64,000 bases of DNA from Arthrobacter sp. ov118 (lineage in GTDB: Bacteria > Actinomycetota > Actinomycetes > Actinomycetales > Micrococcaceae). The notes below the pieces were generated by a model. The model did not search any database. It saw nothing but the letters and a program-made list of their open reading frames with translations, and had not been told where the DNA came from. Position 1 is the first letter of the stretch. Every line of letters starts with the position of its first letter. Below are positions 40,345 to 49,617 of the stretch, one piece after another. The translations under genes and the position numbers were made by a program. The DNA is taken from the NCBI RefSeq assembly GCF_900116495.1, contig NZ_FPAY01000001.1, forward strand, positions 1,114,668 through 1,178,667, written 5' to 3'.

Positions 40345-40832
40345 TTTCCGCCTCCTTCCGGTCTGGGGTCAACATTCAGGGAGCCGGGCTGTTCTTCAGC
40401 GGCGGCTTTGATCATGGCCAGCGGAAACTCCGAGGTCTCGACCGGAATGACGGCGTCGTCCTCGGCGTCGAAGCTCGGCGTTTCGGCGACGCGGCGGTCC
40501 TCGGCGTCGTCCTGGATTTCGTCCTGGCGGGCCAGCACCCACGTCCGGTAGATGATGCCCAGCATGAACGCCGTCACGGCAAAGGAGATCACGATCGAGG
40601 TCAGGATCAGGGCTTGCGGCAGGGGGTCGTTGTAGTCCCCGGCCGGGGTGTCCTTGTTGAAGATCGGCGCCAGGCCGGCGTAGCCGCCGGTGGCAAGGAG
40701 CAGCAGGTTGGTGGCGTTGGCCAGCAGCATCAGGCCCAGCAGCACCCGGGTGAGGCTGCGTTCGAGGAGCAGGTAGATGCCGCAGGCGTACAGGGCCCCC
40801 ATAACCGTCAGCAGGGTCAGATTGACGCTCAT
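40341..40832 (-). CDS. mnhC: Mrp/Mnh antiporter subunit C (NuoK-like)
   Basis: A 163-residue NuoK/MnhC homologue: three membrane segments (LTVMGALYACGIYLLLER, VLLGLMLLANATNLLLLATGG and the ALILTSIVISFAVTAFML segment with DPLPQ before it), then a long acidic cytoplasmic tail of about 50 residues that the short form lacks. It overlaps mnhA and mnhD by ATGA. Confidence 0.92.
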   Translation of the reverse strand: MSVNLTLLTVMGALYACGIYLLLERSLTRVLLGLMLLANATNLLLLATGGYAGLAPIFNKDTPAGDYNDPLPQALILTSIVISFAVTAFMLGIIYRTWVLARQDEIQDDAEDRRVAETPSFDAEDDAVIPVETSEFPLAMIKAAAEEQPGSLNVDPRPEGGGK

Positions 40833-43800
40833 GCTTTCCCCCCGGCAATGGCTTCCGTGTCAACAGTTTCAGCGGCGGCCCCGCCGTCTTCCCGGTCTTC
40901 GGCGGGCCCGGCGGCCTGTTCCTCTTCGAAGTGCTCGTCGATTTCAGCCCCCAGGCTGCGCAGCACGTCCAGGGCCAGCCCGACCACCACGATGTAGACG
41001 CCAATATCAAAGATGGTCGAGGTGACGAACTTGATGTCACCGAACACGGGCAACCAAAGCTCCACAATGGCGCTCTGGAACACCTGGCCGCCCAGGAGCA
41101 GCGGCGTCATTCCGGTGGCCGCGGCCGTGGCCAGGCCGATTCCCAGCAGGGTGCCGGCGCCTACAGGCGTGGCTTCGTGAAGTTCGAAGCGGCCGCCGGC
41201 GAGATAGCGGATGGTCAGCGCGAGGCCGGCCGTCAAACCCCCGGCGAAACCGCCGCCGGGCAGGTTGTGGCCGGCAAGGAGCAGATAGATAGAGAACACG
41301 ATCAGCGAATGGAAGATCAGTCGGGTGACCACTTCGAAGATGATCGAGCGGCGTTCGGGGGCCAGGGTCCGGCCGGCCACCAGCCACGCGTCCCGCGCGG
41401 CGACCGCGAACCGCCGGCTCATGGCCAGGGCGGCGTGGTCCCGGGTGCCGCCCTTGGCTTCGGCCCGGCGGCCGACGGTCCCTTCCGCGACGGTCGCCGA
41501 AGTCCGGACCCGGTCGCCGCGGCCCCGGACGAAGATGAGGCTCGCCACGCCGGTGGCGGCCAAGGCCAGGACGGAGATCTCACCAAAGGTGTCCCAGGCC
41601 CGGATGTCCACCAGAGTCACGTTGACCACGTTGAGGCCGCCGCCGCCCTCGTAGGCGAGCTGCGGGAACTGCAGGGAGACCGGCGGAGCCACGCGGGCGC
41701 CGAGGGCATAGATTGCCACGAAAATCATGGTGACGCCGAACGCCAGGCCTATCACCACCCGGATGACCCGGTACTTGCCTCCGGTGCGGTCCCGCAGTTC
41801 CGCCGGAAGGCTGCGCATGGCCAGCACGAACGCCACCAAGATGATGGTTTCGACCAGCATCTGGGTCAGCGCGAGGTCCGGCGCACCCTGCAGCGCGAAC
41901 ACCAGGGCAATCCCGTAGCCCGTGACGGACACCATGAGGACGGCCAGGAACCTCTTGTTGGCGCGGACCGCGGCCAGCGCTCCGATCACGATGCCGGCGC
42001 CGGCCACCAGCTGCAGCGGCGAGCCCGGATCGATGACATAGAGGCCGGGCGGCAGTGGCTTGTCGGCCAGGAGCAGCACGGTCAGCGGCAGGACAAACGC
42101 CACCGTGAGGATGACGGAGAGATAGAAGAACAGCGAGCCTCGCTGGGTCCGGCCGGTAACCCAGACCGCAGTATCATCGAGGGCGCCGATCGTCTGCTGG
42201 TAGGCCCCGTCGGCGTCAACCCAGCCCGGCACACGTGACTGCAGCCTGGCCACGGCGTTGCGCCCGTAAAACATGGCCGCGCCAAAGGCGAACGTTACCG
42301 CGGTCAGGCCCAGGGCCAGGGTGAAACCGTGCCACAACGCCAGGTGCCCGGGCGAGGAGGTGCCGGCGTCGGAAGCTGGTCCATCGACAAAAAGCTCCGC
42401 GTAGGGCTGGATCCAGCCGTCCACGACAGCGGGCCACAGGCCGTAGAGGATCGTGAGCAGGCTCAGGATCGCCGGTGCGGCAAGGAAGGCGGGTTTGATC
42501 GGCTTGAATGCGGTCGGCTCCACGCCGGGCTTCACCGCGAAGGCGCCCCACAGGAACCGGGCGCTGTAGGCGAAGGTCAGGATGGACCCCAGTACCAGGC
42601 CGCCGAGCAGCCACGGCCCGGAGCCGGGGCCGGTGGCGGGCCCTTCGCTGTAATCGATGAAGGCCTCGAACACCGATTCTTTGGCCACGAAGCCGGCCAG
42701 CGGGGGGATGCCCGCCATCGAGGCCGCGCCGATGGCCGCGACGATGCCCAAGGCCCGTGCCGAACCGTAGACGCCGGAGAGTTCGCGGATATCCCGGGTC
42801 CCGGACTGGTGGTCGATGATGCCCACCACCAAGAAGAGCGTGGCCTTGAACAGCCCGTGCGCCAGGAGCAGGGCGAGTCCTGCGAGCGCCGCCTCGGGGG
42901 TGCCCAGTCCCACCACCATGGTCAGGAAGCCCAGCTGGCTCACTGTGCCGTAGGCGAGGATGAGTTTGATGTCGGTTTGCCGCAGCGCCCGGTAGCCACC
43001 CACGAGCATGGTGGCCAGGCCCAGGCCGAGCACGATCGGCAGCCAGGGCGCGGTGCCGGCGAATCCCGGGGCCAAGCGGGCCACCAGGTAGATCCCGGCC
43101 TTCACCATGGCGGCGGCGTGCAGGTAGGCGCTGACGGGCGTGGGAGCGGCCATCGCGCCGGGGAGCCAGAAGTGGAACGGCACCAGGGCCGATTTGGTGA
43201 TGGCGCCGACCAGGATGAGCACGACGGCGGCGCTCACGGCCCCTGCTGCGGGGCCTGCGACGAGCGCCGGAGCCTGGTCCAGGATGGCACCGATCCGGTA
43301 GGTTCCGGCCACCGAACCCAGGATGATGAGCCCCACGAGCATGGCCAGGCCGCCGGCGGTGGTCACCACGAGCGCCTGCAGCGCCGAGCGCCGGGCCGAC
43401 AGGCGGGTGCGGGCGTAGCCGATCAGCAGGTAGGACAGCACCGTGGTCAGTTCCCAGAAGATGAACATCAGCAGGAGGTCGTCAGCGGTGACCAGCCCGA
43501 ACATGGCGCCGGCGAAGGCCAGGAGCTGGGCCCCGAACCCACCGAGGTAGTCGTCCTTATTCTTGAAATACCGTGCGCAATAGACCAGCACCAGTGCGCC
43601 CACGCCAAGAACCAGCAGGGACATGACCCAGGCCAGGGCATCCATCCGGAACGCGAGTTCGAGCTGGAGGACGGGAATCCAGGGCAGCACTTCGGCGATC
43701 GCCCCGGGGCTGGAAGAACCTGCGTCGGAATAGATGGCGCCGTGCTGCAGCAGCAGCCAGACGAAGGAGGCCGCGGGGACCGCGGCCAGGGCGTAGAAGG

Positions 43801-43876
43801 AATTCCTGCCGAACTTTCGGAACAGTAGCGGGGCCACAGCGGCCACCGCAAAGTGCACGGCAAGAACTGTGATCAC
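40829..43876 (-). CDS. mnhA: Mrp/Mnh antiporter subunit A fused with B
   Basis: A 1015-residue protein. The first 750 residues are the NuoL-like MnhA (ELTTVLSYLLIGYARTRLSA, VPFHFWLPGAMAAPTPVSAYLHAA with the conserved lysine just before, QTDIKLILAYGTVSQLGF, GIPPLAGFVAKESVF) and include the DUF4040/MbeD-like part (LTQMLVETIILVAFVLAM). About residues 820-965 are MnhB (HNLPGGGFAGGLTAGLALTI, FDIGVYIVVVGLALDVLRSLG). A fused A/B form is usual in several Mrp types. An acidic, Ala-rich tail ends it. GTG 43876 has GGAGA upstream. First gene of the operon. Confidence 0.94.
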   Translation of the reverse strand: MITVLAVHFAVAAVAPLLFRKFGRNSFYALAAVPAASFVWLLLQHGAIYSDAGSSSPGAIAEVLPWIPVLQLELAFRMDALAWVMSLLVLGVGALVLVYCARYFKNKDDYLGGFGAQLLAFAGAMFGLVTADDLLLMFIFWELTTVLSYLLIGYARTRLSARRSALQALVVTTAGGLAMLVGLIILGSVAGTYRIGAILDQAPALVAGPAAGAVSAAVVLILVGAITKSALVPFHFWLPGAMAAPTPVSAYLHAAAMVKAGIYLVARLAPGFAGTAPWLPIVLGLGLATMLVGGYRALRQTDIKLILAYGTVSQLGFLTMVVGLGTPEAALAGLALLLAHGLFKATLFLVVGIIDHQSGTRDIRELSGVYGSARALGIVAAIGAASMAGIPPLAGFVAKESVFEAFIDYSEGPATGPGSGPWLLGGLVLGSILTFAYSARFLWGAFAVKPGVEPTAFKPIKPAFLAAPAILSLLTILYGLWPAVVDGWIQPYAELFVDGPASDAGTSSPGHLALWHGFTLALGLTAVTFAFGAAMFYGRNAVARLQSRVPGWVDADGAYQQTIGALDDTAVWVTGRTQRGSLFFYLSVILTVAFVLPLTVLLLADKPLPPGLYVIDPGSPLQLVAGAGIVIGALAAVRANKRFLAVLMVSVTGYGIALVFALQGAPDLALTQMLVETIILVAFVLAMRSLPAELRDRTGGKYRVIRVVIGLAFGVTMIFVAIYALGARVAPPVSLQFPQLAYEGGGGLNVVNVTLVDIRAWDTFGEISVLALAATGVASLIFVRGRGDRVRTSATVAEGTVGRRAEAKGGTRDHAALAMSRRFAVAARDAWLVAGRTLAPERRSIIFEVVTRLIFHSLIVFSIYLLLAGHNLPGGGFAGGLTAGLALTIRYLAGGRFELHEATPVGAGTLLGIGLATAAATGMTPLLLGGQVFQSAIVELWLPVFGDIKFVTSTIFDIGVYIVVVGLALDVLRSLGAEIDEHFEEEQAAGPAEDREDGGAAAETVDTEAIAGGKA

Positions 43877-44009
43877 TGGTGTCTCCGCAACGTCAAGATT
43901 TCGATTATCGGCAAGTTGGAGCAGGCGGGTTATTCGTTAGGTTCGGTGGGGCCAGTTTACCAAGCGTGTACAAATTCTTTCGGGCGGGGCTCCGACTACC
44001 ATTCAGGCT

Positions 44010-45410
44010 ATGAACACTGCCGCCCCCGAAGCCATGCCAGCGTCGTCCGAGCTGGAATCGGCAAGTCCCGTCTCGCACAAGGGCCGCATCCTCGCCTGGG
44101 CCGCCTGGGACTGGGGCTCGGCAGCCTTCAACGCCGTCATGACCACCTTTGTCTTCACCGTCTACCTGACCTCCAAGGCATTCGGCGGCGAGGACCAGGC
44201 CTCGGCGGTCCTGGGCACCGCGCTGGCCGTTGCCGGCGCGGCGGTCGCGCTCCTGGCCCCGGTCACCGGACAGCGGTCGGACGCCGGCGGGCGGCGCAGG
44301 CTCTGGCTGGGAGTCAACACGGCCGCCGTCGTCCTGTTGACCGGGCTGTGCTTCTTTGTCTTTCCGCGGCCGGACTTCCTGGCCCTCGGCGTCACGCTGA
44401 TCGCGCTGGCCAACGTTTTCTTCGAATTCGCCGGGGTCAACTACAACGCCATGCTCACCCAGATCTCCACGCCGCGGAACATCGGCAAGGTCAGTGGCTT
44501 CGGCTGGGGGATGGGGTATCTCGGAGGCATCGTGGCGCTTCTGATTGTGCTCCAGCTCTTCGTCCAGCCCAGCTTCGGCTGGTTTGGCGCTTCCACCGCA
44601 GAGGGCCTGAATATCCGGCTGGTGGCGGTGTTTTCCGCCCTGTGGTTCTTCGTTTTCGCCCTGCCCGTGCTCGTCGCCGTTCCGGAGCTGCCACGCTCCG
44701 CGCGGGGCGCCAGCCTTGGCTTCTTCGCTTCCTATGGGCTGCTCGTCCGACGCATCAAAGCGATCTACCGGACCAGCCCGCACACCATTTACTTCCTGCT
44801 CGCCAGCGCTATCTTCCGGGACGGGCTGGCCGCCGTGTTCACCTTCGGCGGGGTGATCGCAGCCGGAACCTTCGGGTTCGAGCTCAAGGACGTCATCGTC
44901 TTCGCCATTTTCGGAAACATCGTGGCGGCCGCCGGCGCCATGCTCGGCGGTTCCCTGGATGACAGGATCGGGCCCAAGGCCGTCATCGTCGCGTCACTGG
45001 TCGGCCTTTTGCTCGCGGGCACCGCCATACTGCTGCTCGGCAGCGGGAACCACCACGTCTTCGGCGTGGACTGGACCGGGAGCAAAACGTTCTGGGTCTT
45101 CGGCCTGTTCCTGTGCCTCTTCGTCGGGCCGGCCCAGTCCTCGTCCCGTGCCTACCTCGGCCGGCTCGCGCCGCAGGGCGAATCCGGGGAGCTCTTCGGC
45201 CTCTATGCCACCACGGGCCGGGCCGTGAGTTTCCTCGCACCGGCACTTTTCACCCTGTGCATCACCATCGCCACGCCCTACGTGGCCACCGGTCAGGCCC
45301 AGCGCTGGGGAATTCTCGGCATCATGTTTGTGCTGCTCGCGGGCCTGCTGGCCCTGCTGCCGGTCAAGGCCCCGGACAATGCCCAGATCGCCGTCGTCCC
45401 CGCAGCCTGA
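44010..45410 (+). CDS. Atg22/UMF1-type MFS transporter
   Basis: A 466-residue protein with about eleven to twelve hydrophobic segments. ILAWAAWDWGSAAFNAVMTTFVF is the start motif of the UMF1/Atg22 subfamily, and GWGMGYLGGIVALLIVL and DRIGPKAVIV occur at the expected places. The fungal relative exports amino acids from the vacuole; bacterial substrates are unknown. ATG 44010 is 7 bases after TACCAT (43997-44002) with no Shine-Dalgarno, which suggests a leaderless mRNA. It is divergent from the Mrp operon. Confidence 0.88.
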   Translation: MNTAAPEAMPASSELESASPVSHKGRILAWAAWDWGSAAFNAVMTTFVFTVYLTSKAFGGEDQASAVLGTALAVAGAAVALLAPVTGQRSDAGGRRRLWLGVNTAAVVLLTGLCFFVFPRPDFLALGVTLIALANVFFEFAGVNYNAMLTQISTPRNIGKVSGFGWGMGYLGGIVALLIVLQLFVQPSFGWFGASTAEGLNIRLVAVFSALWFFVFALPVLVAVPELPRSARGASLGFFASYGLLVRRIKAIYRTSPHTIYFLLASAIFRDGLAAVFTFGGVIAAGTFGFELKDVIVFAIFGNIVAAAGAMLGGSLDDRIGPKAVIVASLVGLLLAGTAILLLGSGNHHVFGVDWTGSKTFWVFGLFLCLFVGPAQSSSRAYLGRLAPQGESGELFGLYATTGRAVSFLAPALFTLCITIATPYVATGQAQRWGILGIMFVLLAGLLALLPVKAPDNAQIAVVPAA

Positions 45411-45448
45411 GGCGTCCGCAAATCCGGTTCGCGCACTAGGCTGAAGGT

Positions 45449-45931
45449 ATGAACGTGGATGAGACAGACCTCCCCGGCCTCGGCCGGCGCAAGGACTTCA
45501 TGACCGCCTCCGGCCGCCGGATCGGCGTGGTCGAATACCGTGAAGGTCAGACGGAACTCATCGTCTCGGCCTGGGATGATCCTGACACGTGCCAGGCCTC
45601 CATCCCGCTGACCGCGGACGAGGCCGCCACCCTGGGCAACCTCCTGGGCGGCCAGCGCCTCATCATGCAGCTCGCGGAAGCGCACCGGGAAGTCCCCGGC
45701 ATTGTCACCCGCCAGTTCTCGATCAGTGCCGAATCCCCCTTCCAGAACCAGCCGATGGGCAAGGCCTGCATCCGGACCCGCAGCGGGGTCTCTATCGTGG
45801 CCATCATGCGCGAAGGCGAGGTCGTCCCTTCCCCGGGGCCCGACGTCGTACTCCACCCCGGGGACCTCCTCGTTGCGGTGGGAACGCAAGAAGGCCTGGA
45901 CACGGCGGCCGGCATCCTCCGCAACGGATAA
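45449..45931 (+). CDS. K+/H+ antiporter regulatory subunit, KhtT-like (TrkA-C domain)
   Basis: A 160-residue soluble protein. The N-terminal half has the KhtT-like segment LPGLGRRKDFMTASGRRIGVVEYR, and the C-terminal half is a TrkA-C/RCK-C domain (MGKACIRTRSGVSIVAIMRE, PSPGPDVVLHPGDLLVAVG). In Bacillus KhtT gates KhtU and binds c-di-AMP. It ends 5 bases before the antiporter gene, so the two form one unit. TAGGCT ends 6 bases before ATG 45449, again a leaderless arrangement. Confidence 0.9.
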   Translation: MNVDETDLPGLGRRKDFMTASGRRIGVVEYREGQTELIVSAWDDPDTCQASIPLTADEAATLGNLLGGQRLIMQLAEAHREVPGIVTRQFSISAESPFQNQPMGKACIRTRSGVSIVAIMREGEVVPSPGPDVVLHPGDLLVAVGTQEGLDTAAGILRNG

Positions 45932-45936
45932 CCGGG

Positions 45937-47133
45937 ATGGACCCGCTCGCACTGGCCCTGATCGAGCTGGGGGCTGTCGTCTTCTGCCTCGGTCTGCTGG
46001 CCAGGCTGGCTGGGCGGATCGGCATGTCCCCCATCCCGCTCTACCTGCTGGGCGGCCTGTTTTTCGGCGCTGGAGGACTCGTCAAGCTTGAAGGCATGCA
46101 CGAGTTCGCCCACCTCTCCAGCGAAATCGGCGTCATCCTCCTCCTGCTTATGCTTGGACTGGAATATACGGCCGCCGAGCTCGTCACCGGGCTGCGGCGG
46201 TCCTGGCAGGCCGGGGTCCTGGATCTGGTGCTCAATTTTCTGCCCGGTGCAGGACTGGCCGTGATGCTCGGCTGGGGCGTCGTGGGAGCGATGGTGATGG
46301 GCGGCGTGACGTACATTTCGTCCTCCGGCATCGCAGCCAAGGTCATCACGGACCTCGGCCGGATCGGCAACCGGGAAACCCCGGTGGTCCTTTCCATCCT
46401 GGTTTTCGAGGACCTTGCCATGGCCATCTACCTTCCGGTGCTGACCGCCACCCTGGCCGGCGTCAGCTTCCTGCTCGGCCTGCAGACCGTTGGAATTTCC
46501 CTGGCCGTCGTCACCCTCGTCCTGGTGGTGGCCCTCCGGCACGGCCACCACGTGTCCAAAGCCGTGCACAGCGAGAACTCCGAGGTCTTCCTCCTCAATC
46601 TGCTCGGGGCGGCGCTGCTCGTCGCCGGGCTGGCCGCCGCCATGCAGGTCTCCGCCGCGGTGGGCGCGTTCATGCTCGGCATCGCGATCTCCGGCGCCAC
46701 GGCCCACAGTGCCACGCGCGTCCTGGAGCCGCTCCGGGACCTTTTCGCGGCGATCTTCTTTGTGGTTTTTGGCCTCAACACAGATCCGCGGTCCATCCCT
46801 CCGGTCCTGGGCTGGGCCCTGTTATTGGCCTTGGTGACCGCAGCCACCAAGATGATCACCGGATTTTGGGCGGCGAAACGGGCCGGGATTGGAGTTCCCG
46901 GCCGTTTTCGTGCCGGGGCCGCGCTGATTGCGCGGGGCGAGTTTTCCATTGTCATCGCAGGCCTGGCCGTTGCTTCCGGCGTGGTGCCCTCGAACCTGGC
47001 GGCCCTCGCCACGGCCTATGTTCTAATCATGGCGATCGTGGGGCCGCTGGCCGCCCGGTTCGTGGAACCAATCGTCCGGCTGCTGCGCCGCCCGGCGCGG
47101 CGCCCGGTTGTCCCGAACACCGGCCCAGCGTAA
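45937..47133 (+). CDS. CPA2 family K+(Na+)/H+ antiporter, KhtU-like
   Basis: A 398-residue CPA2 antiporter with about twelve membrane segments. LSSEIGVILLLLMLGLEYTA is the unwound-helix region, SSSGIAAKVITDLG and VVLSILVFEDLAMAIYLPVL (with the E-D pair) form the ion site, and AALIARGEFSIVIAGLA is the family's last signature. No C-terminal TrkA-N domain is fused; the separate KhtT-like protein takes that part. ATG 45937 is 6 bases after the preceding gene's stop. It exports K+ or Na+ in exchange for protons. Confidence 0.9.
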   Translation: MDPLALALIELGAVVFCLGLLARLAGRIGMSPIPLYLLGGLFFGAGGLVKLEGMHEFAHLSSEIGVILLLLMLGLEYTAAELVTGLRRSWQAGVLDLVLNFLPGAGLAVMLGWGVVGAMVMGGVTYISSSGIAAKVITDLGRIGNRETPVVLSILVFEDLAMAIYLPVLTATLAGVSFLLGLQTVGISLAVVTLVLVVALRHGHHVSKAVHSENSEVFLLNLLGAALLVAGLAAAMQVSAAVGAFMLGIAISGATAHSATRVLEPLRDLFAAIFFVVFGLNTDPRSIPPVLGWALLLALVTAATKMITGFWAAKRAGIGVPGRFRAGAALIARGEFSIVIAGLAVASGVVPSNLAALATAYVLIMAIVGPLAARFVEPIVRLLRRPARRPVVPNTGPA

Positions 47134-47137
47134 GGCT

Positions 47138-47159
47138 GGCCCGGACTCCTGCCCGGGCC
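47138..47159. terminator. Hairpin between convergent antiporter and dcd genes
   Basis: GGCCCGG (47138-47144) pairs with CCGGGCC (47153-47159), an 8-base loop between. It lies in the 45-base gap between the two convergent stop codons and can serve both strands. Confidence 0.6.
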
Positions 47160-47178
47160 GCCTAGATGTCCGTACTGC

Positions 47179-47754
47179 CTAAATGTCCGTACGGTGGAAA
47201 TTCAGGTGGCTGCGGCTGGCCGTGGGGCCGCGCTGGCCCTGGTAGCGGTTGCCGTACTGGCCCGAACCGTAGGGGTGCTCCGCGGCGGAGGAAAGCCGGA
47301 AGAAGCACAGCTGGCCGATCTTCATGCCGGGCCAAAGCTTGATGGGCAGCGTGGCCATGTTGGACAGCTCAAGGGTGACGTGGCCGGAGAACCCGGGGTC
47401 GATGAAACCCGCCGTCGAGTGCGTCAACAGGCCGAGCCGGCCGAGCGAGGACTTGCCCTCGAGGCGGGCCGCGATGTCGTCCGGCAGCGTCACGGTCTCG
47501 TACGTGGAGCCCAGGACGAATTCCCCCGGATGCAGGATGAACGGCTCCCCGGACTCCACTTCCACCAGCCGGGTCAGTTCGGGCTGCTCCTCGGCCGGAT
47601 CAATGTGGGCGTATTTGTGGTTGTCGAACAGCCGGAAGAACTTGTCGATCCTGACGTCCACCGAGGACGGCTGGACCATGACAGGGTCGAACGGTTCGAG
47701 GACAATCCGCTGGGAGTCGATTTCGGTTCGAATGTCGCGGTCAGAGATCAGCAC
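47179..47754 (-). CDS. dcd: dCTP deaminase
   Basis: A 191-residue trimeric-fold enzyme. The substrate region EGKSSLGRLGLLTHSTAGFIDPGFSG contains the catalytic Glu and the phosphate-binding S-S-x-x-R, and YGNRYQGQRGPTASR is the C-terminal lid. Mycobacterial homologues convert dCTP to dUMP directly (deaminase plus diphosphatase); whether this one does cannot be told. GTG 47754 is chosen because the conserved start LISDRDIR follows and TATTTT ends 7 bases upstream (leaderless arrangement); the longer open frame upstream runs towards the tRNA and is not coding. Confidence 0.93.
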   Translation of the reverse strand: MLISDRDIRTEIDSQRIVLEPFDPVMVQPSSVDVRIDKFFRLFDNHKYAHIDPAEEQPELTRLVEVESGEPFILHPGEFVLGSTYETVTLPDDIAARLEGKSSLGRLGLLTHSTAGFIDPGFSGHVTLELSNMATLPIKLWPGMKIGQLCFFRLSSAAEHPYGSGQYGNRYQGQRGPTASRSHLNFHRTDI

Positions 47755-47893
47755 AGGTTCAAAAATACCGCACGGGGCCCGGCCCGCCCGCACCGGGACG
47801 AAGTGTGGCTGTTCGAAGAAGGCTTCCGACTGGGGTAATGTAAATCTCGTTGTTTCGCACGGGATGAATGACCGGAATGCCGGTCCTCCCACT

Positions 47894-47967
47894 GCGGCTG
47901 TAGCTCAATGGTAGAGCGCTAGCTTCCCAAGCTTGACACGCGGGTTCGATTCCCGTCAGCCGCTCCA
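47894..47967 (+). tRNA. tRNA-Gly (anticodon CCC)
   Basis: A complete cloverleaf: acceptor GCGGCTG with CAGCCGC (47957-47963), D-arm GCTCAATGGTAGAGC, anticodon stem CTAGC/GCTTG with loop TTCCCAA giving CCC, and T-arm with GTTCGAT. The discriminator is T and CCA is encoded (47965-47967). It reads glycine GGG codons. It lies 139 bases from the divergent dcd start. Confidence 0.96.
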
Positions 47968-48053
47968 ATCGCTTCCTCATCCGGGCTCCAGGCCCGGCAC
48001 TCCCTCCCCGCCCGGCGTTTCCGCACCGCTGCCGGGTTTCCGCTACGAAATAA

Positions 48054-48087
48054 GACAACCGCTGCGCGGATCCGCGCAGCGGCTGTC
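48054..48087. terminator. Long palindrome between tRNA-Gly and the MFS gene
   Basis: A 17-bp inverted repeat (48054-48070 and 48071-48087; one mismatch), centred on GGATCC, lies between the rightward tRNA and the convergent MFS gene. On the - strand it is followed by TTATTT, on the + strand by CTT. It most likely ends both transcripts. Confidence 0.75.
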
Positions 48088-48139
48088 CTTAACCGGCGCA
48101 GAAGTCGCTAACCAGTGCACAAATTCCGGCTCCGGCGCA

Positions 48140-49357
48140 TCACCTGCGTAGCTCGCGGGGGCCCGCAGGGTAGCCACTCTTGCGGCTGGCCGCGATGATG
48201 CCAAGGGCGGCCGCTACCGGGATTGCAGCGGCGAGTGGCACGAGTCCGGCACCCAGCGTGGTGAAGGCAGCCGCGCCGTATGCGGCGCCGACGGCGATGC
48301 CCAGTTGGATGGTGACGACGGTCAGGCTGTTGGCGGCGTCCCTGTGCTCGCCGCCGGCTCGGAGGATCGCTGCCTGGTTGTAGATGCCGATGGCTCCGAA
48401 GGCCGTCCCCCAGAGGGCCAGCAGCGTGAACGCGCCGGCCCAGGTTCCGCCGAGCACAGGGAGGAGGGCGAAGGCCAGCAGGAACAGTGCAACTGCCGTC
48501 AGCAGAGAGAGCCTCGGGCGGGAGTCTGCGGTGATGCCGGCGATCCAGATCCCCACCAGGCTCGCGACGCCGATCACCGACAGGGAAATGCCGGTGGCGT
48601 TCGCCGGCAGGCCCGCGCTCAGGAGGAACGGGGCGATATACGTGAAGAGCGCGAAGTGCCCCAGCAGCAGAAGAGGCCAAGCCGTGGCGACTGCGATGAC
48701 GCCAGGAACAGCGAGGGCCCGGCGCAAGGACGGCGTTGACCCGCGGCCCGCGTCCGCGGCGGCCGGGAGCAGCCACACCGCCACCAGCGCGAGGACCGCC
48801 GCGACCCCGGCCAGAACCAGGAAGGATGTACGCCAGGACAGCACGGCGCCCATCATTGTGCCAATCGGCGCACCGACGGCCAGGGCGATGCTGTTTCCGC
48901 TGAAGACGATGGCCATGGCCTTGCCGACGGAATGCGCCGGCACGATTCGAGCCACGTACGGCGCCATGCTTGACCAGAGAAGCCCGTGGGCCACACCGCC
49001 AAGGAGCCTGGCCGCAATGGCCAAAGGCAGATTGAGGCTGAGGGCCAGCAGCACGTTGCTGAGGGCGAAGGCGAACACCGTGGCGATCAAGAGCGTCTTG
49101 CGGGGCACCCGTCCGGCCAGCAGCCGGGAAAGGGGCAGGGCCGTGAACACGATGACGGCCGCGTACACAGCCGTCAGTGACCCTACGGCTGATTCCTGCA
49201 CTCCCAGTTCACGGCTGATCTCGGGTAACAGCCCGGAGGGCAGCAATTCAGTGGTGACGGCGGTGAAACCGGCCGCGGCCAGGACGAGGAGCCCGGCCAT
49301 CGGGATCCCGGAGCCGTGAGTTGGCGTGGGAGGTACAGCGCGAGATTCGGCTGGCAT
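48140..49357 (-). CDS. MFS transporter, DHA1-type efflux (Cmx/AraJ-like)
   Basis: A 405-residue protein with twelve predicted helices. GFTAVTTELLPSGLLPEISRE is the opening of the sugar-efflux/chloramphenicol-efflux (AraJ/Cmx) branch, and LSRLLAGRVPRKTLL is the loop 2-3 motif. It probably exports a drug or sugar; substrate unknown. ATG 49357 is preferred, but TTG 49405 or ATG 49300 cannot be excluded because no good Shine-Dalgarno is visible for any. The 49358-49617 gap to the TetR gene shows nothing recognised. Confidence 0.88.
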   Translation of the reverse strand: MPAESRAVPPTPTHGSGIPMAGLLVLAAAGFTAVTTELLPSGLLPEISRELGVQESAVGSLTAVYAAVIVFTALPLSRLLAGRVPRKTLLIATVFAFALSNVLLALSLNLPLAIAARLLGGVAHGLLWSSMAPYVARIVPAHSVGKAMAIVFSGNSIALAVGAPIGTMMGAVLSWRTSFLVLAGVAAVLALVAVWLLPAAADAGRGSTPSLRRALAVPGVIAVATAWPLLLLGHFALFTYIAPFLLSAGLPANATGISLSVIGVASLVGIWIAGITADSRPRLSLLTAVALFLLAFALLPVLGGTWAGAFTLLALWGTAFGAIGIYNQAAILRAGGEHRDAANSLTVVTIQLGIAVGAAYGAAAFTTLGAGLVPLAAAIPVAAALGIIAASRKSGYPAGPRELRR

Positions 49358-49617
49358 CCTTGATGGAGCCTGCCGGATTCCGGAGAGCGGCGCTTCGTGC
49401 GGCAATTTTTCTCTTTCTCAGGGTTCGACTTCATGGCAGGCACCTGACCCGCTCCCAGTCACCAACGCGCTATACAGGAGCGGCGTGGGGGTGGGCGCAC
49501 GTCAGCACAGCACACGTGTTCTGGGAGTGTCCTGCTCGGGCCTATCAACAACCCAACCAGCTTTTCACCCAACGGTGGGAGTCCCTGCTGGAACCCCTTT
49601 CGCCAGCGGCGGGCTGT

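Noticed and set aside
38800..40551. 583-codon + strand frame opposite mnhD
   Set aside because: Antisense shadow; its Gln/His/Asp/Gly-rich composition arises from complement of hydrophobic codons.
40931..43828. Two long + strand frames (435 and 499 codons) opposite mnhA
   Set aside because: Shadows of the fused MnhA/B gene, which has conserved membrane motifs throughout.
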